From: Marsupella aquatica
Taxonomy: Eukaryota; Marchantiophyta
Direction of reading: 5' to 3'
Assembly: GCA_973895155.1 (NCBI GenBank)
Contig: OZ316896.1
Location: 21,576,001 to 21,640,000 of the forward strand
Length of the DNA stretch: 64,000 nucleotides
Shown here: positions 34,233 to 47,600 of the stretch, piece after piece
Position numbering within the stretch: position 1 is the first letter of the stretch
Layout: every line of letters begins with the position of its first letter
Translations under genes and position numbers: made by a program
The notes under the pieces: generated by a model
Database searches by the model: none
Seen by the model: the letters and a program-made list of their open reading frames with translations, nothing else
Told to the model about the DNA's origin: nothing

Positions 34233-35704
34233 AAATTTCTCCTTCTCTCGCCTCGTCTCTCTACACTCTTGTGGCAATTCACTACTCTCTAGTTGCAATT
34301 CTCTACACTCTCATCACCCACGAACGGATATGCACTTCAAAGCGAATGTCGTCCAGTCGACAATTCGGATAATTGGGATGGACGAAAACCGCAACATTCG
34401 GAGTAGTTGCGACCGAAAAATGTGATGATGTTCTGTTTCTCCGACTCACTTTTTTGTATTTATAAGAGCTTCAGCCGCTTACAGTGATCAATCTCAGCCA
34501 TCGAAATATTATACGGACGGCACAGATTCCAACCAACTCAGGCAGTATGTTTTTTCCAATCGTGTCCATTAAAACTTTCTATAGACGGCTAGGATCTTCA
34601 CCCAAGTAAGCTGTTAATGATTGGCCCACATCGAGGCCAATCTTGGCCGTTAAACTGTGACAACTGGACATTGATTAACGGCAATGCAATCGTCATCCGA
34701 CTCAATTTGACGGTTCAGATCGAAGATGCTCCTGGATTTTAGTAGAATAGTGACCTAATATCGGGATAAGTGGTGGGTTCCTATTGACTAGTATTGACCA
34801 TTTGATCCTTACCCTCCTCTAGAAGATTTAATTCCTGCATTATATGAACTTTAGTCGGCTTTTTTCCTTAGGTCTATGCCTCATGCAAGTAGCTAAAATT
34901 TTCATGCATGACATGAACTCTGAGTAAAACAAAAACCTTGTTCTTTTTATATTTGGGCTTGTGGGGCTTTAGGGCTCTCGCGTTTTGCCAGTTTTTCCTT
35001 GGTTTTCCTCTTTTAGTCTCATGCAAATTAGTCTCATGCAAATTAGACATTCACCTGTGGGAATAGACCAAACTATATATATCACACTGCCAGTAAAAGT
35101 AATTAAAACGCTGAACCGGGAGACTAAGGCAGAGCAACCCAATAAAGTGAAAGACAAAAAGACACACGAAGACCAAAAGGGGTCAAAGAAGACATTTTCT
35201 TTGACCACCAAACTCTATATTACATTAACTTGGGTTGCAATCTGTCAAAATCATTACCCACCTTAGTGACCTGTTATGGCTCCCTGTTTTGGTGTATGGG
35301 ATCCCGCTCAAATCTCCCCACTTTCTGCTTACAAAATTGAAAATGGAGGAACCAGTATCGTCAGATTTATTGCAGGAGTTTTTGACACCCTTGGATTGAC
35401 TCAAAGGTGCATGCCATAGGGATCTACTTGCTTTGGAGGTAAGTAGGTACAAGGGACTAACATACGTATTGCCAATATCAATAAAGTACTCTACATGAGT
35501 GACTTTATGACACATAGCCCCTAGATGAAAAGTAGGCTGGTATGAGACCTTTACCTTATGGCATATAGCACTTAAATGAGAAATACACAGCTGTGAAAGA
35601 TTTACTTACTTTTTGCTATAAAGAAGAAAAAAATTCATTTTTCCTTTCAATTGGGTTGATTTTGTTTTTCCTCCACTAGTTTGTCCTTAAAATAAAATTC
35701 ATTG

Positions 35705-35810
35705 GATGGAAGAAAAGGTTGGGGGGAGGGAGGAGGAGCGAGGGAAGGAGCAGGAGAAAAACAAGAGAAAGGAAGGGTATAAAGGAAAAAAGGAAAGGGG
35801 GTATGGAAGT
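35705..35810. repeat. Polypurine (G/A) tract
   Basis: Almost every base over about 105 positions is G or A, with many GGAAGG- and AAAGGAAA-like words. It is a low-complexity tract that could adopt triplex structure. No function is implied. Confidence 0.75.
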
Positions 35811-37649
35811 TCCTCACCCCACCTAGCGAAACTTGACCACAATGACAATGTGATGCCTTAACAGCTTCCTTGCCTCATCTGCATTTTCTTTGCATTGCCA
35901 GCATTTCCTTGCCTCACTTGCCTTTCTTTGGGTAGTGTGCATTTTCTTGCCTTGACTCAATATTTTTTCTTCACTTCAACATCTGCTAATGTTATTTTAT
36001 TAGAAAATCGGAGGTGGTCAAAATCATAGATCATTCGTCTCATTTGTATTCTTGATCTTGCATTTATTTTCTCAGACACTTGACATATTTTTCTTTGACT
36101 GACATTTTTAACTTTACTGCATGCATAATGGACCTCACATTTGTAATGAATGAAATATTCTTTTGGTCCCTTTAAATATTGAATGAGCCCATTGCCCATG
36201 CACAGTTGTCATTACAAACATTTCATTGTTGCAATCAATTTATCATTATCGCCATCATGGTTGCGGCCATTGTGTTGTTGGTCACTGGGGTTCTAAGACT
36301 TTAGTGTTTAGGGTCAATGTAACTTGGAAAAATTCCTCATACAGAAACGATAGAAACATAAAGAATCAAAGACTTTAAATTCTTTTTCACTCTTCTATAA
36401 ATAATTTGTTTTCAATTCGAAACTTTACTGTGTATTGCCCCCTTCCTATCATTTCTTTTATGCGAACGTGGCAATCCTTGCCCAAATATTTTTAAATGTA
36501 ACGTGACTTTACTTAGATTTTCATTTCAGACCTACCTACGCACGATAACCCATGCCAATGCAACCTATATTTCAAATGACCTTAAGATTGGAATCTTTTT
36601 CTGGATGTTAGTGTATGGGTCTAGATATAGGTGAGGTGCATCTATGCCCATAGTGCAGGCGCAGTGGACCTCCACTCACATTTGCATCCATGAAATGATT
36701 ACTTGTGCCCCCAGATTTTCTTAAAGTCCCTTCAATATATTGTAAGTCAGAGAAATATAAGAATTTTTTGTGCAACTACCGTCACAATATAATTGTCCTT
36801 TGTGTCTCACTTTATCGTCACTTTGTAAGAAAAATAAATTGAAATGTGTTGAAATCATTGTGCAATGCACAAAGGAGTATTATATGGTGAGGCTCTAGCC
36901 CAAGAGTAGGACATTGTTGCTTTTGTGCTTTCTGACTTTACTTTACCCAGCCATTCTATCCCATTCACCTTCTCCCCCTTTGATTTCTCCCTACACACTT
37001 ACGAGCTGTAACTCCAGTTGATAGACCCAACCTACAGCTTTTGAGACCTTGTAATCCTGTATGCAAGGGAAAGATACTATTGAGTAATGTTTGAAGATAG
37101 TGCCTCCAGGTTGCAACAGTCCATCGAAGCTGTTTGTCAAACCCAGGTCAAACCTCATGGTCCATCAAGGGTGAAAAATGTGCTGTCTAGCAAAAGTGTT
37201 ATTGAACATGTTATTAAGTGTATACATAGTGGTATGAAAGTAATGTTGGAGATTGAACATCCTAAAATTATTGAAAGTAAGGCAAAGATGACCAACATCC
37301 AATGAGGTCATTGCCTCTAGGTTGGACAATAGCGTTAATAAAATTAAAAATGTTGTCAATCACAAAAGTTGTCAGGGAGAAAATGTTCTGCAGATTGAAG
37401 GTTTAGCTGAACAAAGGTGGAATTAATGAGCCTACTTGATTTGGTATGGAAGAGTTGTTTAATTAAAGGAGTAGTGGGTCAACGTAAAGAGAAGTGTTGT
37501 GGGTAAAAGGGAATTAAAGAGTTCATGGAAAAAGAATTGTTGAAAGAAACTCTTACTAAGGCATGAGTTTTGGGGACTGATGTGAGGCAGAAATTGAAGA
37601 ATGCAATCAACACTGAAATTGTGGTCCAAATGTTAGGAAATACAAGCAT

Positions 37650-37880
37650 TTTAGGTAAAACTCTGATATATCATTGACAAGACATCCAATTGATTACTTT
37701 GTACCTCTTGGTTTGTTATTTCACAATACTCAGTCTAACTGTTTTTTTTTCCTTCAGTTGCCTAGCATCCAACACTAACAGTTGTGTTTGTTTCTTATTT
37801 AAAACATCATTTTTTGTGTGTGTGGAAAGTGATGCTGTGCTTTGCACGTGGTTCTAGGAGAGAACTTTGGAGGCGTCAGT
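37650..37880. repeat. Dispersed repeat family, copy 1
   Basis: AAAACTCTGATATATCATTGACAA followed by a CATCCAA word and a T-rich tail matches 47332-47600 and 48560-48870. It has no open frame and is A/T-rich. The boundaries are approximate. Confidence 0.45.
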
Positions 37881-38537
37881 TACAATTTTTTTTCTCAAGA
37901 CAAAATTGGGACTTACATGTCAAACCATTGTGACCCCAAATTCCCAATTCTTGTCTTGATTATAATGGCTAGAAGTTACAACCAGTTCAAGACTTGAGAG
38001 AAGATATAAGAGTATAAAGTACATAGTACACTGATCAAACAAATCCATTGACTAAGGGTGCCGCAATGCAACCTTAACTTGACCTCCACATAAAGTTAGG
38101 CTTCACGTACTAACTTGAAATGTCACTTACTAGAGGGTTGAGAGGCATAAAATCTTCCATTTTACCTGAATATTGTTTCATCTGGTTTCCCTGTGTGAAG
38201 GCTACAGCAGTTGTCTAAACTGCTGAACTTGACTCTTCTGCTGGAGAGAATTGAAGGTTGGACTTTCACAAGTGTCATCACTACCCTGATATATCTGCAG
38301 TGGCCAGGTATTGACTTACTGTAGCTACAGAGTATGTTGTTTTCCCCGAAAAAAGAATTAAAGCCATCCACCCATCAGTAGGCGACCACCTCTTTACCAA
38401 GGAATCAGCTCACAAATTCTATGTCCTTCTCATCTTTCGGCTGAAATCATTTCTGAGTGTACTGTATGCACATTTACGTACTATATACAAGACCCTTTGA
38501 ACGGGGAAGGGCAATTGAGATAAATTGAGGCAACGGT

Positions 38538-41500
38538 TTAGATATGCCTAAGCTGGTCGAGCTGTAGAGCTTTGGGATTTTTAACGAAACTCATTATTTC
38601 TGGGTATATTTCCACATTGGCGGTGGCGCTGGCGAGAAAATCGCCATGAGCGTATCTCTCCACGGTGACATATTTTAGAACCTTCGTCCCTAGCAAGGTT
38701 ACGAGCTCTTGAACGTTGCTGGGATCTGCCAAGGTATCCTGGCCTCCTCGGACGATCATGAGTGGCACAGAGGAAGGGAAGTTGTTCAAGTTGTAAGCCG
38801 GCGGTGTTAGTCTTCCGTAGCGTTCTAAGTTGCCTATGAAACCAAAGTCGTACTTGCGGAAGGTGTTCGTGCGAATCACTGCAACACAGTTTCCCACGCT
38901 CATTACATAGTCCCACGGGACATTGAATTTGACAAGGTAAACGGACTGCTATATGTACAATTTCTGGCCAATCCTGTCAACAACAAAGGATTTTATACAA
39001 TTCTCAAAACTGGTCCACGGCCTCAGTAGTTCAATTCATTTAGTTTAGACGCAATCCTATTGAAGCTCTACTTGACAATTGACGCCGACTGTGTGAGTGG
39101 GTTACATGCCGAACTTTAGATGTAGAATTAGCTTACTCTGTGCGAAATGTCCCAAATTTCGCGAAGAAGTTGGCTGTGGAAAAAAGTTGATGTAGAAGGG
39201 GATCCGAGTATAGTTGACGCAGCAATCGTTGCCTGCCATTGCGGTCAAGATCACAACTATGTCAGGACAGATTGCATGGAAATTACATACTAAACAGTAA
39301 ACCAGAATTTGATTGAGCAAAACTTACAACTGCAAGAGCTGCTCTGGGAAGAACTACTATCCAGAATTGGAACCTACTGGGAGATTCGTACTAAACTGTA
39401 AAATAGTGATCGAAGTCTAGAATAGATTGGCTGTCGAGATCCAGGAGCAACAGACTCACCGGTCACAGCACGATAAAGACTTGTACAGTTGACACCAGCG
39501 TTCACACACACGTCTTGGACTAGCTCCACACCTAACTTACTGTACATTTTACCAGGTCATGATAGTTCAGATCTCAATTGCGTACACAGTACTTGTGAGC
39601 AAATAATGCATACTACGGTCAGCCAGGCATTAGGGTACGTATCCGGTTTTCAGAATTCGGTCACTAGTTTTCAAATCATCTAGCTCTAACTACATAAACC
39701 AAATTTTGTTCATCACGACATCGATGGAAGACCCAGGAGTTCAAGAGCAGCCCTAGCCAACATCACAAATTCAGGTTACTTAGAGCATTTATCAGACTTA
39801 CTTGTACAAACTGAACTCGTGTATGCCAAAAACGTCAAAAATCTGCACAGATATATAAATTAAAGGTGGTTTAATTATTGCTTCCCGTGCAGTCCAAGTA
39901 GCTGGGTTTCGTTTGATCTGAATTCGAAAGATTACTTCATACCAGTGACTGCATGTGTAATCAATGCAATACCAGTGACCGCATCTCTAATTGAGCTTAA
40001 ATTTTTGAAAGTGACCAATTCATTGCAAAACGGATCTGCGAGAATGAGTTTAAGCCAAATACCTTGTCCGCGTAGATATCTGCAGCAATTTTGTCAAAGG
40101 TGGAACTGATGTTATTCATGAAGGCGATTGGGCAGATCAGCACAGCTCCTGCCAACATGTTGGTCACAGCTTGGGATTGAGCCGTGCCCACCACCGCTCC
40201 CATGAGCATAGCTGTTGCCTGCACAAGACATGCAGACAGGCGGTTCTAAACCAACGTAAAACCATGAATATTAAACTGACACGGTGAGCATAACTTCATA
40301 AAGCAATAACTCCTTGGACAGGACTTGCAAGCTTTGTGGAGAATTGCGTCTCGGATTTTTTAGCTTCAGATTTCTTTATGAATGCTTGAAATTCGCGTCT
40401 ATCCGGACGTCAAGCTCATTGACCTAAGCCCAAACATGATGGAAAGTTTCAATGTTCATGAAACAGTTGGAAGAGATGGTCGGAGACAGGTTTTGGATGA
40501 GATTCAAAGGCTCAAATTAGATTACATACCTGTGAATGTCCGATGTACATAACTTTGGACCCTGTCTGCTTGTAGACAAACCCGAGCATGGAAGGCAAAT
40601 CGTAGGCAGCAAGTTCGTCCCACGACCAGTCCCAAAATACCTGCAATTGTCACGATGGATGTTGTCAATTTTTAGCAGAGAGTTGCATTTCACCGCCGTT
40701 TCAAGCGGCGCGGAATAATCAAAGTTAAGATCTGTATCTCTGTCCTTTATAGGGTCCTGACCGTACATTTTCAGCCTGTCTTCAGTGTTAAGACTGAGTA
40801 AAATCCGGCCCGGATAACGGTGTTTTCAAATTTTGCACCAAAATTCCAATTTAACACCACGTTTCCACAGCCGCTTGCACAGCTCTAGCCAAAAAGTGGG
40901 CGAGTCTAGATCCAATGAGCTTCTTAGACGTCGATCCCACGTCTACCCAGAATGCGGGAAACGTTTGTCATGATCGTCCTGGACAAATGCCATCATGAAA
41001 GCAACAATTCCTGGACCCACTATGATTCCAATATGGCACCCCCGTCAACGCTTCATTACCACTTGAGATTTACCTACTATCGATCACATTGCCAACGAAC
41101 CAAAATTCGCCAAACCAGGAGATTGATCGGCCAAACGGGGAGACATGAGCCGAAAGAGGCTGGAGACACAACAATGGACCGAGGAGAAAAAGCGGAAAAC
41201 CAAGAAGAAGACCAACGAGCCAAAAAGCCCGAGCTGGATTCCTCACTCTTCATTCCCAGTTTATATGTAGCTGCGCTGGACGAGACTAGACCTTCCGGAT
41301 AATCTGGATAAATTGATTTACACATTGGGATTAAATGGGTCACAGAATCTAGGTCGACAGATGTTTAGAAGAAAAGGGAAAACAGACACTTACTGTAGAT
41401 GTTCACCATGCGGTCGCGTTACAAGTTCTGTGGACGCAGAGCTAACTCTCCAGGGTGTATGCAATATAATGAGCGGGGCCTGCTCATCGCCGGAGAGTTT

Positions 41501-43052
41501 AAGGAAGGTTTCAGTCTACTGTTCTGTGTATTTTGTCCGCTTTGGACCACATTTTCTTCTCCAAGGAGGTACTGAACTTGTTAGTTTGACATCGACGTGG
41601 ACTAAAGTTACGAGAATTAGTTTGGAGATAGTAACATACCACGTCCTTGGTGGTCAGATTAACATGTCCGTAGCTCCACATGATGCCGCGGATGTTCCCA
41701 ATCCACACATCGTAGCCAGCATCCGCCAACATGAATCCGAGAGATTCACTTGGATTGTTGAATACCCAGTTATCGCCCCCCTGAGGATGCAGGATTGAAG
41801 CAAACATTTCAATTAAGCCTAACTAGATATCCATGGATACCTGAACTGATTGAAGTTACCATAGCCTAGCCTGCATTTCATCAATCTTCACATGTTGCAC
41901 AGCAGGAGCTCCTAATTGATGAGGTCTTGCAAATTATTGGATAGGCGAAAATACCCAGATGCACGCAATCGATCTTCAATCTTCATTGCCCGCTGGACAG
42001 TCGGACCGACTTACTTTGGTCTTCTTCATGTGTTGTACAACTCCTAATGACAGATAATTAATCTAGCAAGTATGACTCTAGAGGTACGTTTGATCAGCAC
42101 AGTGGCAGAGTCCTGACATGACAGTTCTGATCATGGAATTAAAAACTTCTGACATCTAATGGAACCTTCAATTGAAGCTCGCTCACTAGTATGTTTCTAC
42201 ATACTGTGCAATGCATCAGTCTTCAGGAATCAATGGCAGAGAATATATGAGAGTTGTGGGACATCCGGATGCATTTGTACGCACGCAGAGTCTAATAAGG
42301 CCAGATCGTGAGCTGATTAGGATAAAGTTGAAACCCACCGCAAAGATTCCATGCATTAGAAACACTGGCTGGCGCGGTGCCCCATTCTGCTCCTCGCGGA
42401 TCCCGTTTTGAATGTTTTGGACCCCTAGGAGAAACCCGTCGTCCGTTTGCACCTGCTCAGTTTGCACAACAATTGCAACTATAATGGGGACTGCTTAAGG
42501 GCATCCATCTCTAGAAAATTCAAGCGTGGATTAATACGATAATTATGAACAGAGTCGGAAATGTTTCTGATCGATCATCTCGTGTTCCTCCGGATGCGTC
42601 CATTTACACAAGCAAATGCTCGGGCAAACGCGCATAATTCGTTACACCGTATCTATCCACCGTATGCACCCAACAATCAAGCTAAACCAATGACGAGGTC
42701 AGATCTATAGCGTATTCATACAATATAACTTAGCTTCGCCAACTTTCCCACCATTCACGATCTGAGTGCATAAATCCTATCAGACAATTATGTGTCTTCA
42801 CTCCTTACTAGAAGACCACAACCTTACAAATTGCAGGGATTTGGGACTGCGTACCGTGTATTCGTTGCAGGGATAGCCCCACGGCCGCACTAAAGTGCCG
42901 CACAGTCCAGTCGAGACGTCGTCAATTCTTGTGGCAGTCTGCACTTCCACTATCCCTGCAGATAACAGACAAAGCAGGACTATCGCAAACGCTACCAATC
43001 CGTTTACTCCAGAGTGCGCTGAATCAACCGAAAGCAGGCTCCGATTTCCCAT
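38538..43052 (-). CDS. Acid-lipase family triacylglycerol lipase (gastric/lysosomal lipase-like), nine exons
   Basis: Secretory alpha/beta hydrolase expected to cleave acylglycerols or sterol esters. Minus-strand exons are 43052-42855, 42452-42339, 41780-41640, 40640-40530, 40218-40063, 39842-39802, 39539-39460, 39232-39137 and 38878-38538. All are GT-AG with consistent phases, giving 425 residues. A signal-anchor-like hydrophobic stretch spans about residues 18-35. Family marks are [32 protein letters not shown] (oxyanion region), [14 protein letters not shown], and cysteines near 260-290. The catalytic triad is readable as S187 (YIGHSQ), D360 ([10 protein letters not shown]) and H390 (RYAHGDF). 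One oddity is that the nucleophile elbow is GHSQA, so the last glycine of GxSxG is alanine; this comes from a clean junction between exons 4 and 5. The 41-bp exon 6 is small but keeps frame. Arabidopsis LIP1/MPL1-type lipases are the nearest plant relatives. Confidence 0.88.
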
Positions 43053-45935
43053 GATGAAAGGAAAATATTTGAGCTGGCTCCTTAGAATCTTTGAAGCTGA
43101 TTACAGATAACTGATTTCTCTTCAATTCTCACGTTCGTCCTAGCTAGACGACAATCCAGGTACTCAAATTGACGAAGGTTGCTAGATCCATCAACCGCCG
43201 GTCAGTCAATCTAAGTCCAGCAGAGTGGAATGCCAGCCAGCCACTGCTAGTTTCTGTTGGAATTTGTCAGTCCTGTCCGTTGCTGACTCCCTTTGGCTCA
43301 TTGTCGGGAGTTGTTACTCTACTGGCTGTCTCGGACTCGCTGCCGTAGTCGGTAGGCAGTCTTCCCTAGATCCGTTTCGGGATCAGTCTGACTGCGCCAC
43401 ACTTAGCACAGTCCTAACCATAATTAGTTAGTCTGATCCCGGGATTATCCCTGTCGGCTGCTTGCCGCTGGCGCCTACTTGCGCCCTCACTTAAGCTGTA
43501 TATAATGAGCCTCAGCGCTCCCGATTAATTAAGTTTCACACATTGAAAACTTCCACAGTTTCTATCCCAGCTGTTCTGAAATAATTAACCTTTGGAATCA
43601 GGTACCGTGGGCGAGGCTGGCACCCGAGACTACTTCCCTTAACCCACAGCCGACCCACAGCTGGTGCCGTGGAAAATGGCGAAGGATTCCTGATGAGGGA
43701 TATGAATAGATCCACGCGTAGCTATCATTACAACAGTGACATATTTCAGGTGCAGACGCAAATAAGGTCCTGATAGTAAACAAATGACAATCATGTTTTC
43801 GAGGTTAGTCCGGAAGTTACCCTAGGCCGCTCCATCTAAACGGATCGAAGAATCTACTCTTATCTGGAGCTCATCCCAGGACAGGGCTCTACCGCCCCTC
43901 GCCATGTACTTCTTGCTCTGAGAGAGTAGGAATAGGATGTAATTGACAGCGTGAATAGTAAATAATGTAATGCCGTGTAATTGTAGAGTACAAGGCAAGC
44001 TTTGGGTACGCACGAGATTCACATCCAAGAATCAGCCGGGAGTAAAAATTTGGCAAGTTGGAATGTCGTTCACAGGTCTATTACTACTTCAGCTTGTGGC
44101 CATGATCTTGAGCTCCTACAAAGGTGCACTGAGACGGGAGGAGGCTCACGATCAACTGGCCTAGACAACGAGTAGGTTCAGCCAACCAATCCGGACGAAT
44201 CCAATCCGCACACAAAATATTTATTTATCAAGATTATAAAATGGGAAACTGACCTTCAAAGTCAACTCGATCGTTCGCTTGAGACAATCCCCCATTACAG
44301 TCAGATAATCTCCCTGGCTTGCGGGGTCACTCTGCACACTACAAAGCCCCTTCTAGTAGCGATAAGGTCAATAATCGCTTGACATGATCGACAATTGGCA
44401 TGCAGGTCAGTAATTCGTGAGCCTCCTTGCCTGAACTGCATCCTGAGGTACGGCCTGGCATAACTTTCCACCTTGGCCGAACTGCATGTTCTTGAATCAT
44501 CAAAACCTTCGAGCGGATTTACATGATGTAAGAGAGTGGATGTGTTCTATCACTACAATTTTGGCACTCTGTCCAGAACAGTACTGCCATCCATATTCAC
44601 CAGCATCATGGATGACTCTCGACTTGACTGCATGTCCTGGACTGTCTAGGTGACCTGGAAGTGACAGGACGCATGAGAGAAACAGCATCAAGCTCGTCCC
44701 GGCCGGCATTGCCAATGAGCAGTACCTGATTGGTAATTTAATCAGCAAACAATAAAGCACAGCTGGAGGACTAGTACGTAGATCAAGCTTTTCGGCTGCG
44801 TACGTAGATCCATCAAAGTGAACACGTCAAGAGAGCAACGTCAACGTGTGGGCCTCTGTTCTCGAAGTCTGACCTGTATGATATATCGAAGCTGGATCAA
44901 TTGGGGACGGCAAGAAGGCATGTGTTGAATATTGGCGTTGTGCTGTGACTTTTGACCTTTTAATTACCACTTTAATACAACACCCAACTTAAATGCACCC
45001 AGGAGCACTGTTCAAATAGAGCACCCCATCCCCCACGAATTGAATAGAAGGCCATGGCAGTGTGCTTGGGGGATCACAGACAGTAGTTGACAGGAAGTCT
45101 CTTTGTTCTCTTTGATAAGGAAATGATTCACATGGAAAAAAAAAATGGGTTCACTGATTTAACACCATCCTTTCATTCTAATTAGATACCATGCCCTCAC
45201 CCTTTCAATTACACAACTTAGCCTGTTAAATCCATAAGCTAGTATTTACCATTTTAAAATAATCCATTCCAATTTATTCTTGCCTTAGTTTGTATTAAAG
45301 TATAATGTCATGGCTAGAGGGCATTGTGAGATATATATGCTTGTATCTACTACATTAATGTATGTAAAATCTTGAGTGATTTTTTGGTAACAGACAAGAA
45401 AAATGAATATTTGAAATAGAAAATCCAACTGCAAGGGGCCTGCAATTGGCCAAAGACATGAAAGAAGTTAAAATCAAACTTTGTGATGTTTGATACAATT
45501 TTTATGTTGTTTTATATGGTAACACTATATTTGTGTTTACTTTACCTTTCTTACATTGATGGTGCTTCACATAATCCTGTCCTCAAAAGAAGGGACGCTA
45601 TATGGGAAATCAATGTAGTAAAAAATACAAGAGATAAATCACAAAAGTCTTTACAAATATGAAGTCCAAGTTGTGGGGTCCTTATAATTAGTGAAAAAGC
45701 CGGATAATTGGAGCCAATGAGCCAAAGTTGGATCTGCGGATGCACTTGGATTGGGATTTGACAAGCAAGTTTGGAGTACCCAATACTAGGAAAGTAGCTG
45801 ATTTTGGCTTTGGAATCTGAAGTTGAAATCAATATTTCCTTGGATTTTACATATCTCCGGACATATCTTCCAAGGTCATGAGGGGAGACTTAAGAAGCTG
45901 CTGACTAACGCTATGACTGGATCCCAGGTAAGTAA

Positions 45936-46065
45936 CTCTTGTATAATGGACAGGGGTACACATTTTTATATGGACTAAAAAGTTGGCTATAATAAAAATA
46001 ATAATATCGAAAAACCCTTGGAAAAACTTGGGATTCCACTTTCAAGTTTGTCTAAGTGTATGTAG
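45936..46065 (+). repeat. Dispersed repeat shared with 60911-61015, copy 1
   Basis: CTTGTATAAT, GGGT-CACATTTT, a GACT-AAAA-TTGGCTATAAT word, then an AAAACTTG and CCACTTT-AAGTTT word occur in the same order at 60911-61015. The two are copies of one non-coding family. Confidence 0.6.
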
Positions 46066-46714
46066 TTGGTTTTCTTTGTTTTTGACATAAGACTAAAGTA
46101 AATTAATCCGTGGACCCCCATGGTCATCCAAGGAATGTGCGTGTGATTAAGTGAAATCAATTTTCATCAAGGCGTTAACCAACGGTTTTGAGTCTCCTGA
46201 TGGTGTTAGTGTGTGCTCGTACAAAAACAAATGCTCAAAAGATAGAGATTTATCAAACGGAAGGTTGAATGTGGAGGAATTGAGTTTTCTTATAGGTTTT
46301 GTTTACACATTGGAGAAATAGTCTTTCAACCATTCTTGATTGATTGTTTGTGAGTTACATTGAGCATTATCGCCACAAGACAGACTGGAGCACAACACCT
46401 AGTTGTTGGCAAAAGAGCACCTGTCGATTTGGTGGGAAGAACACACAAAACGAACGAGCCATCACTTAGAAAAAGGATTTATAGTTATTTTTATTTAGGA
46501 AAGCTATGGTGTGAGGGGAAGACCAACAATTGTAACTTCTTTGACATAGAGGCTGCATTTGGCGTCAACCTGTGTTTCGAGTGAACTTTAGTTGAAGACT
46601 ATCTAAGAGATGCGAACAATTCAAGCCGGGAAGCAAGCATTGTGGTTAAGCGATGGCGACGTAATCAAAGAAATCAATTTGTAGCGGCTAAGCTTGTGAC
46701 AGTGACGAGATTGT

Positions 46715-47230
46715 GATATCTCTTAATCAAGAAAGGGTTTCCAATGAGCTTCAAATTGACAAATTTTGTCAAGTTCCATATGAGTTTTTGAATTTCTTTG
46801 CCTTTCCAATGAGTGTGAGTATAAAAAAATTTGATCGTGAGTTCATGAATTCTTCTAGCTTTCTAACATTGAGTCTGACATTGACAAATTTCATGTCAAA
46901 TTTTGTCACGGTACTCAAGAGATCAGGAGGTTTTCAATCTCTTTAGCTTTCTAATGTGTGACATTGAGATTATTTGTCAAGAAATAGAGAGATTATGAGT
47001 ATCTAAATTTCTCTAGCTTTCCAATGACCCTAACATTGATAGATTTTGTCAAGTACTAAGGAGATGATGAGTTTTTAATTTTACTCTAGCTTTCCAATGA
47101 GTGTGACATTGAGAGATTTTATCAAGTCAAACATTACTAAAGAGATCACAAGTTTCTAAATCGTGATCTTGAATTTTCCAATGAATCAAACATTGGCAGA
47201 TCGATTTGATCAAGTACAAAGGAGATTTAT
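46715..47230. repeat. Degenerate tandem array, five to six units
   Basis: Each unit of about 80-95 bases repeats a theme: GAGAT-A-GAGTTTCTAAATTT, then TCTAGCTTTCCAATGAGTG, then TGACATTGA-AGATTTTGTCAAG. Units are visible near 46715, 46800, 46870, 46960, 47040 and 47130. Unit divergence is high and no protein frame is kept across them. Confidence 0.65.
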
Positions 47231-47331
47231 TATTTAGTTTTACAATGTGAAGCCAAAGGGGTCTTAACTATGTACATTTCTATCGATTGTTTTTTTCAAA
47301 TTTGCAAACAATTAAAAAATATGAGCATTTT

Positions 47332-47600
47332 GATATAAAACACTGATATATCTTTGACAAACATCAAAATGGTAACTTTGTTTTACTAAATGACATCTCT
47401 TCATTTGTATTTTGGTTTTTTTTACGTTTAATATTTACGGCATGGCGTCCCAAAAATTACTTTGCTTTTGCCACAAACAGGAATGTGCATGTTTGTTATT
47501 GTTAAAAGTATGATCGTTCCTGTTTGTGGCTAGTTGTGGTGATGTGGCACAACCTCATGGCAGAGAATTTGCAAGAGACCCCTAGTGGGGGTCCATAATC
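47332..47600. repeat. Dispersed repeat family, copy 2
   Basis: AAAACACTGATATATCTTTGACAA and the later GTTCCTGTTTGTGGCTAGT...GTGATGTG words match 48560-48870, the first part also matching 37650-37880. It is A/T-rich and non-coding. Confidence 0.45.

Larger units (their letters stand above)
34299..38537. other. Intergenic; purine-rich tract and dispersed repeat
   Basis: No gene is recognised. About 34300-34700 is probably the PhyH promoter. An 18-base unit containing ATGCAAATTAG is doubled at 35014-35047. A G/A-rich strand runs from 35705 to 35810. CTTGCCT-type short repeats lie at 35865-35960. One copy of a dispersed repeat lies at about 37650-37880. The frame at 37087-37305 (72 codons) has no recognised homology. 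Confidence 0.5.

Noticed and set aside
16485-43052. Lipid-metabolism gene cluster
   Set aside because: DWF1, PhyH and the lipase act in unrelated steps and compartments, differ in strand and are 13 kb or more apart at the ends with an unrelated gene between; chance proximity is simpler.
43490-44164. TATATAA word near 43499 with a 64-codon plus-strand frame at 43970
   Set aside because: The word is nearly palindromic and in the lipase promoter; the frame has no recognised homology or splice partner.
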